From NCBI RefSeq assembly GCF_010727475.1, contig NZ_AP022567.1:186001-250000 (forward strand): a DNA stretch of 64,000 bases, written 5' to 3'. The notes beneath the pieces are model-generated. The model searched no databases. It saw only the letters and a list, made by a program, of their open reading frames with translations, and was not told the DNA's origin. Numbering within the stretch: position 1 is the first letter of the stretch; every line of letters starts with the position of its first letter. This DNA is from Mycolicibacterium mageritense. GTDB lineage: Bacteria > Actinomycetota > Actinomycetes > Mycobacteriales > Mycobacteriaceae. Positions 41,330 to 48,792 of this stretch are shown here, piece after piece. The position numbers and the translations under genes were made by a program.

Positions 41330-42520
41330 TTACAGGGCGATGGTCGGCGCGGTGTAGGTGGTGCCGCTGCCGATCTGGATCGCGACCGCTGCGCCGCGCT
41401 GGCGCACGCCGACGCCGAACGACCGAATGTATTGGCTGTCCTGAATCGGGTAACCGGTATTGCCAGGTACGGCCAGCAAGCCGCGATAGCTCTCGACCGG
41501 ATGCTCACGAACGCCGATCACGTTGTTTTGCGAGTTCGGCCCGCCAGTCGCGACAACGGCGATGTAGCCATCGGGGATGAACTCGGTTTGGACCAACCAC
41601 GCGGGACCGTAGGAACCAAGGCACTCGATTCCGTGGAACTCGCCGGAAATCGCTTCGCCGACGATGTTGTCGGGAGTGAGGTACGCCGGAGCTTTCTTCG
41701 ACGGGATGAACGAGTGTTTCGCGATGATGCCGCTTGACGCACGCGATTCCTCGCCCTGGCGGAATGTCTGGATATTCTCGCTTTCGATCTGCGACGCCAG
41801 GATGAGAATCTGCGAACCCGCTTCGCGACCGTAACCCTTGGCGCGGATCATCCTGATTGCGTCTTCGATATCGCTCGAATCAACCGCCGTCGCGTTGGAC
41901 TTGATGTAGTGATTCGTGGTCGCCGGGTCGAACTCGTTGCCGAGGTAAGGCGGCACGAACTGACCATCGGCATTCCAGAGGCCACGGCAAACGTATCCCT
42001 CGTTGTTCGTCTTCGGCGACGGATCAAACAGCCGTTTCAGGATCGTGCCGGTAACCAGACGATTGTCGCTGTGCATGATGCCGTTGATTACGGCGTAAAC
42101 CTGTTCTGCCGTCATGGCCCGAAGTGCTCGCCAGGTCAGCGACTGCCGCAAGCCGAAGTCGTCAAAGTCGTATCCGAGCACTAGCGCCGAACTCGGCACA
42201 CCCGCAGCGTTGGTCACGCCGTATTCGGTGAGCTGCTCGAAACTCGGGCTTGATATCTGCTGTGGCACAGCCTCACCGGGCAGAACGGTGCGGAACGCCA
42301 ACAGATCAGAAATGCCGGTGCGATGCGCGTTCCACGTGTCGAACGCTTCGACCAGATCGGCCCAAATCGCGTTCAGATCAACGCCGTCTGCGGTGTGCGT
42401 CGCGAGCGCGTCGCCAGCGGCGATGATGCCCATCTGGCCGGATTGCTCACCGCCGAAGATCGGTAGAACCGGCACGCCGTCAATCATCGGGAAATCGGCG
42501 AAATCGAGAATCGCGGCCAT
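41330..42520 (-). CDS. HK97-fold major capsid protein
   Basis: The 396-residue protein matches actinophage major capsid proteins over its C-terminal half: GPAWLVQTEFIPDGYIAVVA, then NNVIGVREHPVESYRGLLAV, and the ending SQYIRSFGVGVRQRGAAVAI. In the family this part forms the A and P domains of the HK97 fold. The N-terminal part (VPVLPIFGGEQSGQMGIIAAG) could be the arm. No scaffold-like delta domain and no protease gene are seen. TGAGG precedes the start. The gene begins a leftward operon divergent from the HTH gene at 42757. An encapsulin is less likely, since no cargo enzyme is adjacent. Confidence 0.78.
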   Translation of the reverse strand: MAAILDFADFPMIDGVPVLPIFGGEQSGQMGIIAAGDALATHTADGVDLNAIWADLVEAFDTWNAHRTGISDLLAFRTVLPGEAVPQQISSPSFEQLTEYGVTNAAGVPSSALVLGYDFDDFGLRQSLTWRALRAMTAEQVYAVINGIMHSDNRLVTGTILKRLFDPSPKTNNEGYVCRGLWNADGQFVPPYLGNEFDPATTNHYIKSNATAVDSSDIEDAIRMIRAKGYGREAGSQILILASQIESENIQTFRQGEESRASSGIIAKHSFIPSKKAPAYLTPDNIVGEAISGEFHGIECLGSYGPAWLVQTEFIPDGYIAVVATGGPNSQNNVIGVREHPVESYRGLLAVPGNTGYPIQDSQYIRSFGVGVRQRGAAVAIQIGSGTTYTAPTIAL

Positions 42521-42568
42521 TATCAGAACCTCACATTTTCAGGCGCGTTTATCGCGCGTGGTGGCTCG

Positions 42569-42574
42569 ATTTTA
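42569..42574 (-). promoter_or_regulatory. Possible -10 element for the capsid operon
   Basis: TAAAAT on the minus strand lies about 50 bases before the capsid start. There is no good -35 at the proper distance, which would fit a promoter that needs an activator, for example from a helper phage. Confidence 0.35.
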
Positions 42575-42646
42575 CTCGGCGGAATGGCGCGAGCGGGGCC
42601 GCGTATAGACGCCACGCCGACAATTCACGCGCCACGGGCGCCATTC

Positions 42647-42675
42647 GTGACATAGCGTCCACAATGCACTATTCT
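42647..42675 (+). promoter_or_regulatory. Promoter of the rightward replication operon
   Basis: GTGACA (42647-42652), a 17-base spacer and TATTCT (42670-42675) form a good sigma-A promoter about 80 bases before the HTH gene. It faces away from the capsid operon, so the 236-base gap is a divergent control region. Confidence 0.6.
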
Positions 42676-42756
42676 GGACCCTGAAACGGACACCTGAGCG
42701 AGCCAGGCTAGCGCGCGGGCCGCGAGGCCATCGGTAATGAAAGGTGCCCGTTTCTC

Positions 42757-42963
42757 ATGTCTCAGGATCGCGTGCGGCTCGATGCAGTGGGCGACATGCT
42801 CACCACAGCGCAGGCCGCGAAACTCCTTGGTATAAGCCAGAATTCGATACGACGGTACGCCCGTGACGGGTTGATCCCGGCCCACAAAGTCGGCAAGCGG
42901 CTGCTTCGATTCCGTCGCGACGACTTGATTCGTCTCATTTCAAAATCGGACAAAAGCGCGTGA
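42757..42963 (+). CDS. Second excisionase/AlpA-like HTH regulator
   Basis: The 68-residue protein has the HTH TTAQAAKLLGISQNSIRRYARDGLIPAHKVGKRLLRFRRDDLIRLI. AAAGGTG lies ten bases before the ATG. It is the first gene of the rightward operon and lies at the divergent switch region, so it may control capsid versus replication genes, like AlpA or Stl-type regulators in other satellites. It is clearly related to, but different from, the protein at 39380. Confidence 0.75.
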   Translation: MSQDRVRLDAVGDMLTTAQAAKLLGISQNSIRRYARDGLIPAHKVGKRLLRFRRDDLIRLISKSDKSA

Positions 42964-43115
42964 GCCGCGGAATCGAAAAGCGCCGAAATTCAGTGACCGT
43001 CGATCTGGTCAAACTCTCCGTTTATGACCTGTTGTTTTCGTTGGTCACACGGTCTGGCGTGGAAATCGCGCTAAGTGTCGGTGAAGTGAAAATAGGTGGA
43101 AAGGGTAAATCATGA
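42960..43115 (+). CDS. 51-residue protein coupled to both neighbours
   Basis: A GTG at 42960 overlaps the HTH stop by four bases, and its TGA at 43113 overlaps the next ATG. The product starts MSRGIEKRRNSVTVDLVKL and ends EIALSVGEVKIGGKGKS, a basic N-terminus followed by a hydrophobic middle (VYDLLFSLVT). The double overlap is good evidence of a real gene. The function is unknown. Confidence 0.65.
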   Translation: MSRGIEKRRNSVTVDLVKLSVYDLLFSLVTRSGVEIALSVGEVKIGGKGKS

Positions 43116-43354
43116 CAATTGACTTTGGCAGACGAGTCATAGGTCCGCGCGTCGCAGCGTTCCGCAACGACCGATCCCGGTGGAACTTGGCGAACCTTTT
43201 CGCCGGTGAACGTCGCCGTTTGGTCGAACTCGATGCCGAGATCGACCGGCGCGCTTACGCATTCGCGCCCGCCGACCGCAACCTACAGGAACGCGCACGG
43301 CGCGCGATGACACAAGCCGCAAAAATCGCACTCACGGGAAGCTACGCGAAATGA
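43112..43354 (+). CDS. 80-residue basic helical protein
   Basis: The product starts MTIDFGRRVIGPRVAAFRND and is rich in Arg, Ala and Glu (ERRRLVELDAEIDRRAYAF), probably mostly helical. AAAGGG precedes the ATG by seven bases. It overlaps the next gene by four bases. No family is recognised. As part of the replication operon it may bind DNA. Confidence 0.6.
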   Translation: MTIDFGRRVIGPRVAAFRNDRSRWNLANLFAGERRRLVELDAEIDRRAYAFAPADRNLQERARRAMTQAAKIALTGSYAK

Positions 43355-43998
43355 ACCACGACAACAGACGACCGATCAGCGCAGCGACGCGCGCAGACAT
43401 CACCGGTCGATTTTCGACACTGACTGACTCAAGCCTGAGCGGCGAAACCGATAATCCCGCGCTGGCTGCTATGGCCGAACAGATCCTGTCTGGCCTGTTG
43501 CACGCCGATGGTTTGGCCGCACAGCACTACGAACGGAAAGCGCCGGGCTTCCTAGCCGCGCATCAGTCGGTTTCGTTCCTGCCCGAGCTGGCGCGGATCG
43601 CCGCAAACGCCGTCGCAGCGGATCGCCAGATGATCGACGGCGACGACGGCGGGCCGTGGGTGATCTTCACGACGCGACCGGGCGAACGCTACGCCCTGGC
43701 GACTCCCGGCATTCTCGACGCGGCGCTGGACACGGTTGCCGGTGACATCGCGTGCGATCTTCGCCGCAGTTGGGGCGGAAACGGCTACTGCGTGTCCGAC
43801 ATGAATATGTCGAAACGGCACAAACTGCCACCCACCGATAAAAGCGGAAAGATGCTGAATCGTCCGTTTACGTTTCCGTTCGCACATGGCGAATATCTCG
43901 TTTTGTCGAGAATCTGCATCGACTGCTGGATCGATTTCGTCAAACACTACGAAATCAAAGATGTACGAATTCAGAATCCTTGGGAAACGCTCGGATGA
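43351..43998 (+). CDS. 215-residue hypothetical protein of the replication operon
   Basis: The protein has an N-terminal helical part (NPALAAMAEQILSGLLHADGLAAQHYERK) and a C-terminal part with several aromatic and cysteine residues (CDLRRSWGGNGYC, LSRICIDCWIDFVKHYEIK). I recognise no motif. The four-base overlap with the previous gene shows that it belongs to the same translation unit. Confidence 0.6.
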   Translation: MNHDNRRPISAATRADITGRFSTLTDSSLSGETDNPALAAMAEQILSGLLHADGLAAQHYERKAPGFLAAHQSVSFLPELARIAANAVAADRQMIDGDDGGPWVIFTTRPGERYALATPGILDAALDTVAGDIACDLRRSWGGNGYCVSDMNMSKRHKLPPTDKSGKMLNRPFTFPFAHGEYLVLSRICIDCWIDFVKHYEIKDVRIQNPWETLG

Positions 43999-44274
43999 CC
44001 GAAGCGCAACGCCCTTCACGGGTCGGTGACCGTGCTCTAAATGCGCTCTACCACAGTGTATTTCAGCCAGAACTGACGAACCCCGACCGGGGAAACGAGG
44101 AAAGCCGGTCGGGGTTCGATCACGGTGTTCGGTCACCGCAGAACAAGCACTTTCGAGAATACCGCGTCGGTCGCTCAATTTCACAGCCCCGTAGGTAAAT
44201 TGAGCAAAGAATTAGCGGGCCGATCATTCCCACAAGATCGGCCCGCCGCAGCCACCCCGCAACAAAGGTAACTG
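43999..44274. other. Noncoding region with three consecutive stem-loops before the prim-pol gene
   Basis: Three perfect stems occur in a row: 44078-44090 with 44105-44117 (13 bp), enclosed by an outer pair 44024-44032/44130-44138; 44173-44181 with 44197-44205 (9 bp); and 44215-44225 with 44236-44246 (11 bp). None is followed by a T-tract. No gene is supported here. The array may be an mRNA leader that controls the replication gene, a replication origin or a packaging site. Confidence 0.6.
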
Positions 44275-46812
44275 ATGACCATTACACCACAGGTCAATGA
44301 CAAACTCGACAGACCTGCGCGCGTTTTGCAATTTCCCCCGGTTGGTCGAATTGATCCCCGCGACATCATCGCGACCGGGCCGATTCCAGTATCCCGTGGC
44401 CGTCGCCGCGCGTTCGACTGCGAGACAGCGCAACGCTGGGCGACGCGCCGCGCGGACCTGGCCGCAACGCTGGCCGCGCTGCCGATCTTCGGCGGCAGCA
44501 TGCCCGCCGACGACGACCAGGCCGACGCCGTGACCGCGATCCCCGACGTGGCCGGACAGGACACGCCAACCGCCGCACTGGCCTACGCGAACGCGGGTAT
44601 GTACCTGATACCGACCAGCGCCGATGACATCAAGAACCCCGGTTCGATTCTCGGCAAAGGCTGGCAGGACAAGACAAGTCGAAACCGGGCGCAGATCCGA
44701 AAGTGGTTCTCTGACAATCCCGGCGCGGGCATCGCGTGGGACGTTGGCCGATCCGGCGCAATCGCTTTCGATCTCGATTGCGACGACAAGCCCGCCGACA
44801 TGAGCGACGCCGTTTGGACGGCGCTGCAAACCGGCGCGATACACACAACCCGCCAAGGCGGATCGGCGCGGGCACACTACGTTTTCGCGTGCAAGCCAGA
44901 CGAGTTCGGCAACGGCGCGGGCACATTCGGGCGATGGGGCGAAGTCCGATGCAGCAACGGCGTGATCGTTCTCGCGCCGACACCGCACCCCGACGCCGAC
45001 ACGAAAGGCGGTTCCTACCGCTGGCGCAAGTCCGGCGAGTTGCCGCCGTTGCCCGATGTGCTGCGCGGTCTGTTGTCCAGCGCTGCGCAAAACGACGATC
45101 CCAAAACGCCGGCCGAACTGACCAAGTTTCTCGGCGCGCACGTCCGCGACGATCAGCCGCGAGGGTTGCAAGGCCATCTGACGAGTTTCGCCGCAGCGGT
45201 TGAACGCGGAGAGTCTCGCCACGACTCGATGACCAAAATCATGGCATGGGCTTTCCGCGAATCGCTCATCGGGCGATTCGGTGCCCAAACCGCGTATGAC
45301 GCTCTCAAACTCGCGTTCTACCGCGCCAAACCGGAGACCAGAGGAACCGGAGAGTTCGACCGGATCGCTCGGTGGGCGGCAGCGCAAGCCGAAATCGCCG
45401 ATCCCAACGAAACCCGGCAGCGCGTCAGTCGCGACACCTACGCCGATCCGTTCGGATCGATTCGTTCGGATCTGGCCGATTTCTGGTCGTCGTCACCGCA
45501 ACTGTCCGACTTACGCCAGTTCGCGCAATCTCGGCTGGTCGGCCCTATGTCCATGTTGGGCAACTCGCTGGCGCGCGTCGTTGCGTCGATCCCGCCGAAC
45601 GTCGTCTTGCCGCCCATCGTTGGCGGCGTCGCCAGCCTGAATCTGTTCGTTGCGCTGGTCGGCAAAAGCGGTGAAAGCAAGTCGGCGTCAATGCGCGCCA
45701 GCGCCGATTGGTTGCGGATCGAACCGAACTACCAACCGTCCAAACCCGGCAGCGGCGAAGGGTTGGCGAAATGCTTCGCCTACAAGTCGAAACTTGCGGG
45801 CGGTAGCGGGTGGGTGCAAGTCGGCAAGCAATGGTCAGTGCTGGCGCAGATCCCCGAAGTGGACACTTTGGCCGCGACCGGCAACCGCAGCGGTTCGACC
45901 ATCATGAGCACCCTTCGCGAAGGCTGGTCGGGCGAACGTCTCGGCCAGGACTACGCGGGCGATGACAAGCGGATCATTCTGCAAGACAACCGATACCGGC
46001 TGTGTTTGAGTCTCGGCGTTCAGCCGTTGCGGGCCGCGCCGATCTTCGATGATGCAGACGGCGGCACGCCGCAGCGGTTCGTGTGGTTTTCGGCGGTCGA
46101 TCACGACTTGCCCGATGTCGAACCCGACGCGCCGCCAGTGCTCGATTTGGGCCGTTGGGAACACGGCACTTCGAGCATTTCCGGCACCAACTCGGCGGCG
46201 CTGGTCGATCCGGATATCGACCGTAACGCCAATCTTGCGGTTCCCGCCGATCCGGCAGAGTTCGACATTCTGACGGTTCCCACCATTGCCGAGCGCGAGA
46301 TCAGAGACGTTCAGCGCGCGATCCGGCGCGGTCTCGGCGGCGTCGATCCGCTCGACGGGCATCGGTTGCTTGTTCAGTTGAAAGTGGCTGCCGCGCTCAT
46401 GGCGCTGGAAGGCCGACGCCACGAGATCACGGAATCCGATTGGCAGCGCGCCGCCGTCGTGATGGCAATGTCGAACATCACGCGCAACGCGGTGCGCGAT
46501 GAACTCGCGTCGAAGTCCCGAGAGCTGAACCTCGCGCGTGGTCGCGCCGAAGGCGAACGCGAGATCATCAAGTCCGACGTGATCGCCGAAGACCGGCAAC
46601 GGGTGTTCCGCATGGCCGAACGTCTTCGGGACAAGCTCAAGACCGACGACGGACAGACGTTGTCGAAGTTGCGCAAGAACCTTGCGGCAGGAAACGCCAA
46701 CAGAGACATCTTCGACAAAGCCGTTGTGTTCGCCGCCGACAACGGGATGATTCGACGCGAAGAATTCACCGCGACCAACGGCCAGGAAAGTACGCGGTTA
46801 TGGCTGGCGTGA
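44275..46812 (+). CDS. Prim-pol / AAA-type ATPase replication protein
   Basis: The 845-residue protein combines a primase-polymerase domain with an ATPase. Residues 95-265 have the AEP metal motif Asp166-x-Asp168 in AIAFDLDCDD and the THTTRQGG/HYVF strand pair (read as HTTRQGGSARAHYVF). The ATPase has Walker A GKSGESKS at 463-470 and a Walker B-like IPEVD near 526-530, as in DUF3987-type helicases. The C-terminus (about 740-845) looks like a winged helix. It should start replication of the excised element. Related proteins are used by actinomycete integrative elements and satellites. Confidence 0.82.
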   Translation: MTITPQVNDKLDRPARVLQFPPVGRIDPRDIIATGPIPVSRGRRRAFDCETAQRWATRRADLAATLAALPIFGGSMPADDDQADAVTAIPDVAGQDTPTAALAYANAGMYLIPTSADDIKNPGSILGKGWQDKTSRNRAQIRKWFSDNPGAGIAWDVGRSGAIAFDLDCDDKPADMSDAVWTALQTGAIHTTRQGGSARAHYVFACKPDEFGNGAGTFGRWGEVRCSNGVIVLAPTPHPDADTKGGSYRWRKSGELPPLPDVLRGLLSSAAQNDDPKTPAELTKFLGAHVRDDQPRGLQGHLTSFAAAVERGESRHDSMTKIMAWAFRESLIGRFGAQTAYDALKLAFYRAKPETRGTGEFDRIARWAAAQAEIADPNETRQRVSRDTYADPFGSIRSDLADFWSSSPQLSDLRQFAQSRLVGPMSMLGNSLARVVASIPPNVVLPPIVGGVASLNLFVALVGKSGESKSASMRASADWLRIEPNYQPSKPGSGEGLAKCFAYKSKLAGGSGWVQVGKQWSVLAQIPEVDTLAATGNRSGSTIMSTLREGWSGERLGQDYAGDDKRIILQDNRYRLCLSLGVQPLRAAPIFDDADGGTPQRFVWFSAVDHDLPDVEPDAPPVLDLGRWEHGTSSISGTNSAALVDPDIDRNANLAVPADPAEFDILTVPTIAEREIRDVQRAIRRGLGGVDPLDGHRLLVQLKVAAALMALEGRRHEITESDWQRAAVVMAMSNITRNAVRDELASKSRELNLARGRAEGEREIIKSDVIAEDRQRVFRMAERLRDKLKTDDGQTLSKLRKNLAAGNANRDIFDKAVVFAADNGMIRREEFTATNGQESTRLWLA

Positions 46813-47083
46813 GCGCGTCCAGCAAACACAGTCGGTCGGTGCCCGCGTCGTGTGCCGGAAGGGTGGAAGGGTGGAAGGGTTCCACCCTTCGCGCGAAAAA
46901 CTGTCTCCGACCGATTTCTATAACCCCAGGTCACACAGATTCATTCATCGCCTATATGGAGCATAGCGGCGGGGTTTCGCACGGCAAGGGTGGAACCTTC
47001 CACCCTTCCACCCTTCGCGGCCAGACCGGCGCAGATGTGGGGCAGAGCAAGCAAACAATGACGGGCGCAGAAAGGGCCAAACA
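46813..47083. other. Candidate replication origin with iteron-like inverted repeats
   Basis: Directly after the prim-pol gene are two clusters of the 8-mer GGGTGGAA. The first (46859-46893) has two forward copies and one inverted copy. The second (46986-47019) is its reverse complement with one base missing. The 90-base interval between them is relatively A/T-rich. Iterons next to the replication gene are the usual form of an origin in small replicons. Confidence 0.6.
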
Positions 47084-47551
47084 ATGGAGTTGATTACGAC
47101 GGAAATCGAAGCAATGGACGAAACCGAACCGGCACGCTTCCGGAGATCGCCAAGCACGTTGAAAGCTCCAAAGGCGCCGAAAGGGATGGAACCGTGCACG
47201 GCCGAACTGTGCACGAATCTTCCTGCGACGCAAGGTGGTCTGTGTCCCGGGCATCGGCGAACGCTGTTACTGACGGCGAAGATCTCCGATGCGGTTCGGG
47301 AATTTCTGAGTTCTGCGGATATTCCCCCAAACGCTGAAAGCGGATTGATCGAAAATCAGGTGATGGAAGCGGGCGAATATCTGGCGCAAGGCTTGGGGTT
47401 GCTCGCAACCACACAGTTTGACGAACAACTGATTTGGGATTCTTTACCAATTCACATCGAACCCGAAAAATGGCAAGGGCGATGGCGAGTTGAGTTCGTA
47501 TGGAAGATCGCCGATAACGACGAAACCGAGATTGGAGCGAAAGCGGGATGA
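47084..47551 (+). CDS. 155-residue zinc-knuckle protein
   Basis: The product has a short zinc-binding pattern Cys38-x4-Cys43-x10-Cys54-x2-His57 (PCTAELCTNLPATQGGLCPG) after a basic Pro/Lys-rich N-terminus, then an acidic helical C-terminal part (EAGEYLAQGLGLLATTQFDE). AAAGGG precedes the ATG. The pattern resembles that of the protein at 47722, so the pair may bind related nucleic-acid sites. Function is unknown. Confidence 0.6.
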   Translation: MELITTEIEAMDETEPARFRRSPSTLKAPKAPKGMEPCTAELCTNLPATQGGLCPGHRRTLLLTAKISDAVREFLSSADIPPNAESGLIENQVMEAGEYLAQGLGLLATTQFDEQLIWDSLPIHIEPEKWQGRWRVEFVWKIADNDETEIGAKAG

Positions 47552-47682
47552 GTAAGAAAGCGTTCAAGTCGAATCCGACGAATCCCAAGGTTCGGGCAGG
47601 TTCGAACATGGTTCGTAAGAAAAAAATGCAGATCGGTAAACCACAGGGTCGCAAACCACAAATCGGCAAACCGACCAAATAG
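47548..47682 (+). CDS. 44-residue Lys-rich protein
   Basis: The ATG overlaps the stop of the preceding gene (ATGA). The product starts MSKKAFKSNPTNPKVRAGSN and ends with an imperfect repeat (IGKPQGRKPQ / IGKPTK). It is strongly basic and probably disordered. The coupling to its neighbour supports a real gene. A DNA-binding or virion role can only be guessed. Confidence 0.5.
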   Translation: MSKKAFKSNPTNPKVRAGSNMVRKKKMQIGKPQGRKPQIGKPTK

Positions 47683-47721
47683 AAACCGACGAAACTACCG
47701 GGAACGCTGAAAGGCAAGCAC

Positions 47722-48606
47722 ATGACTGACTACGACGACGGCCAGCCCATCGGCCAGGACGACAACGACAACGACAACGCCGAGCACCCTTCGAACTCTG
47801 CACCCATCGAACCCGTCCAGCGGCACCAACGGAAATGCACCGCGCACAAGACAAACGGGCAGCCCTGCGAACGCTGGGCTATCGCTGGTGGGCGAGTGTG
47901 CCCATCGCACGGCGGGCGCGCGGCGCAGGTTCGGCGCAAAGCGCGGCAACGGCTCGAAGAAGCAACCGACCGAATGGCGAAAGAACTACTCCGGATGGCC
48001 GTCGATCCCGGCGTTTCCGACGCCGTGAAGCTGCGCGCGATCACCGAAGCGCTCGACCGTGGAAATCTGTCGGCAAAGACTGAAATCGAAGTCAGTGCAA
48101 AGCCTTTCGAGCAGATCGCAGAATCGGCAGCAATGACGCTCGAAATCACGTCGCGCGCCGAGTTCCGCCGAGCGCAGGGAACCGAAGACGGCGAATCCGA
48201 CGACGACGATCCGCTGGCGAGTTTGCACGCGGCAGACGTTGCGAAAGCGACCGTCGACGAATCCCGGCGATGTGACGAGATCTGCTATGGCACAAGTGAT
48301 CCCAACGTGATCGATGCTGAAACGGTCGAAATCGACGGCGATGTCATCGATTACGGCCATACGATCACACCAGGCGACTACGAACGCGAACCCACCCGCC
48401 TTGGCGTACCCCCGCTTGACCCGCTGACGGGACGGCCACACTTCGATCCTGCGGAGTTCGACGGCCCGATGACCACCGAGCAAGCGAACGACGTGGTTGC
48501 CGAGATCAACCGGCGCAACGCCGAGCGCGTCCAGCGTGAGCGTGCCGACGCGGGCCGCGCCGTCGTTCACCCGGTGCGCCGAGCGCTGCCACGGGGCCGC
48601 TCGTGA
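47722..48606 (+). CDS. Small-terminase-like protein with N-terminal zinc knuckle
   Basis: The 294-residue protein has Cys39-x2-His42-x6-Cys49-x10-Cys60-x2-His63 followed by GGRAAQVRRKARQRLEEA, a motif common in actinophage proteins located next to terminase genes. The middle helix-rich part (VSDAVKLRAITEALDRGNLSAKTEIEV) is like the DNA-binding region of small terminases, and the tail is acidic. It could recognise the element's DNA for packaging with a helper's large terminase. The assignment is by similarity of motif and context. AAAGG precedes the ATG. Confidence 0.55.
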   Translation: MTDYDDGQPIGQDDNDNDNAEHPSNSAPIEPVQRHQRKCTAHKTNGQPCERWAIAGGRVCPSHGGRAAQVRRKARQRLEEATDRMAKELLRMAVDPGVSDAVKLRAITEALDRGNLSAKTEIEVSAKPFEQIAESAAMTLEITSRAEFRRAQGTEDGESDDDDPLASLHAADVAKATVDESRRCDEICYGTSDPNVIDAETVEIDGDVIDYGHTITPGDYEREPTRLGVPPLDPLTGRPHFDPAEFDGPMTTEQANDVVAEINRRNAERVQRERADAGRAVVHPVRRALPRGRS

Positions 48607-48704
48607 CAGCATCACGGCGGCCAGACGGTCACAGTATGCGAATTGACCGGAATACGTTGCAGCACAGTGCAATTCGGTGATCCTGCGGCCAGGTCAACCG
48701 ACAA

Positions 48705-48732
48705 CCGCAGGTAAGCAACCTGCCGGGGTTAA
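48705..48732 (+). repeat. Internal att-core-like sequence
   Basis: It starts CCGCAGGTAAGCAACCTGCC and continues GGGGTTAA. It matches 21 of 28 bases of the att core. The stem-forming bases are kept and the T-loop bases differ. The distance to the following arm-type site is 39 bases, the same as at attL. Confidence 0.55.
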
Positions 48733-48771
48733 CGCGCTGACCAGCGAAAACAACCGAATCGATGGGCCAAC

Positions 48772-48791
48772 TACCTATCCGCTACCCATGC
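48772..48791 (+). repeat. Arm-type site 2 (internal)
   Basis: TACCTATCCGCTACCCATGC, one base different from the left copy. It lies directly downstream of the stop codon of the 327-residue gene. Confidence 0.65.
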
Positions 48792-48792
48792 C

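Larger units (their letters stand above)
48607..48792. other. Convergent gap with internal att-like site
   Basis: Between the converging terminase-like gene and the integrase operon. It holds an inverted repeat CGAATTG/CAATTCG (about 48640-48676), the att-core-like sequence 48705-48732 and the second arm-type site 48772-48791. Hairpins here may also work as terminators for the two operons. Confidence 0.55.

Noticed and set aside
41330..42520. Encapsulin nanocompartment
   Set aside because: The shell protein resembles phage capsids at its C-terminus, lies in an integrative element and has no cargo enzyme next to it.
46859..47019. CRISPR array
   Set aside because: The repeats are 8-mers in both orientations without regular spacers, and no cas genes are near.
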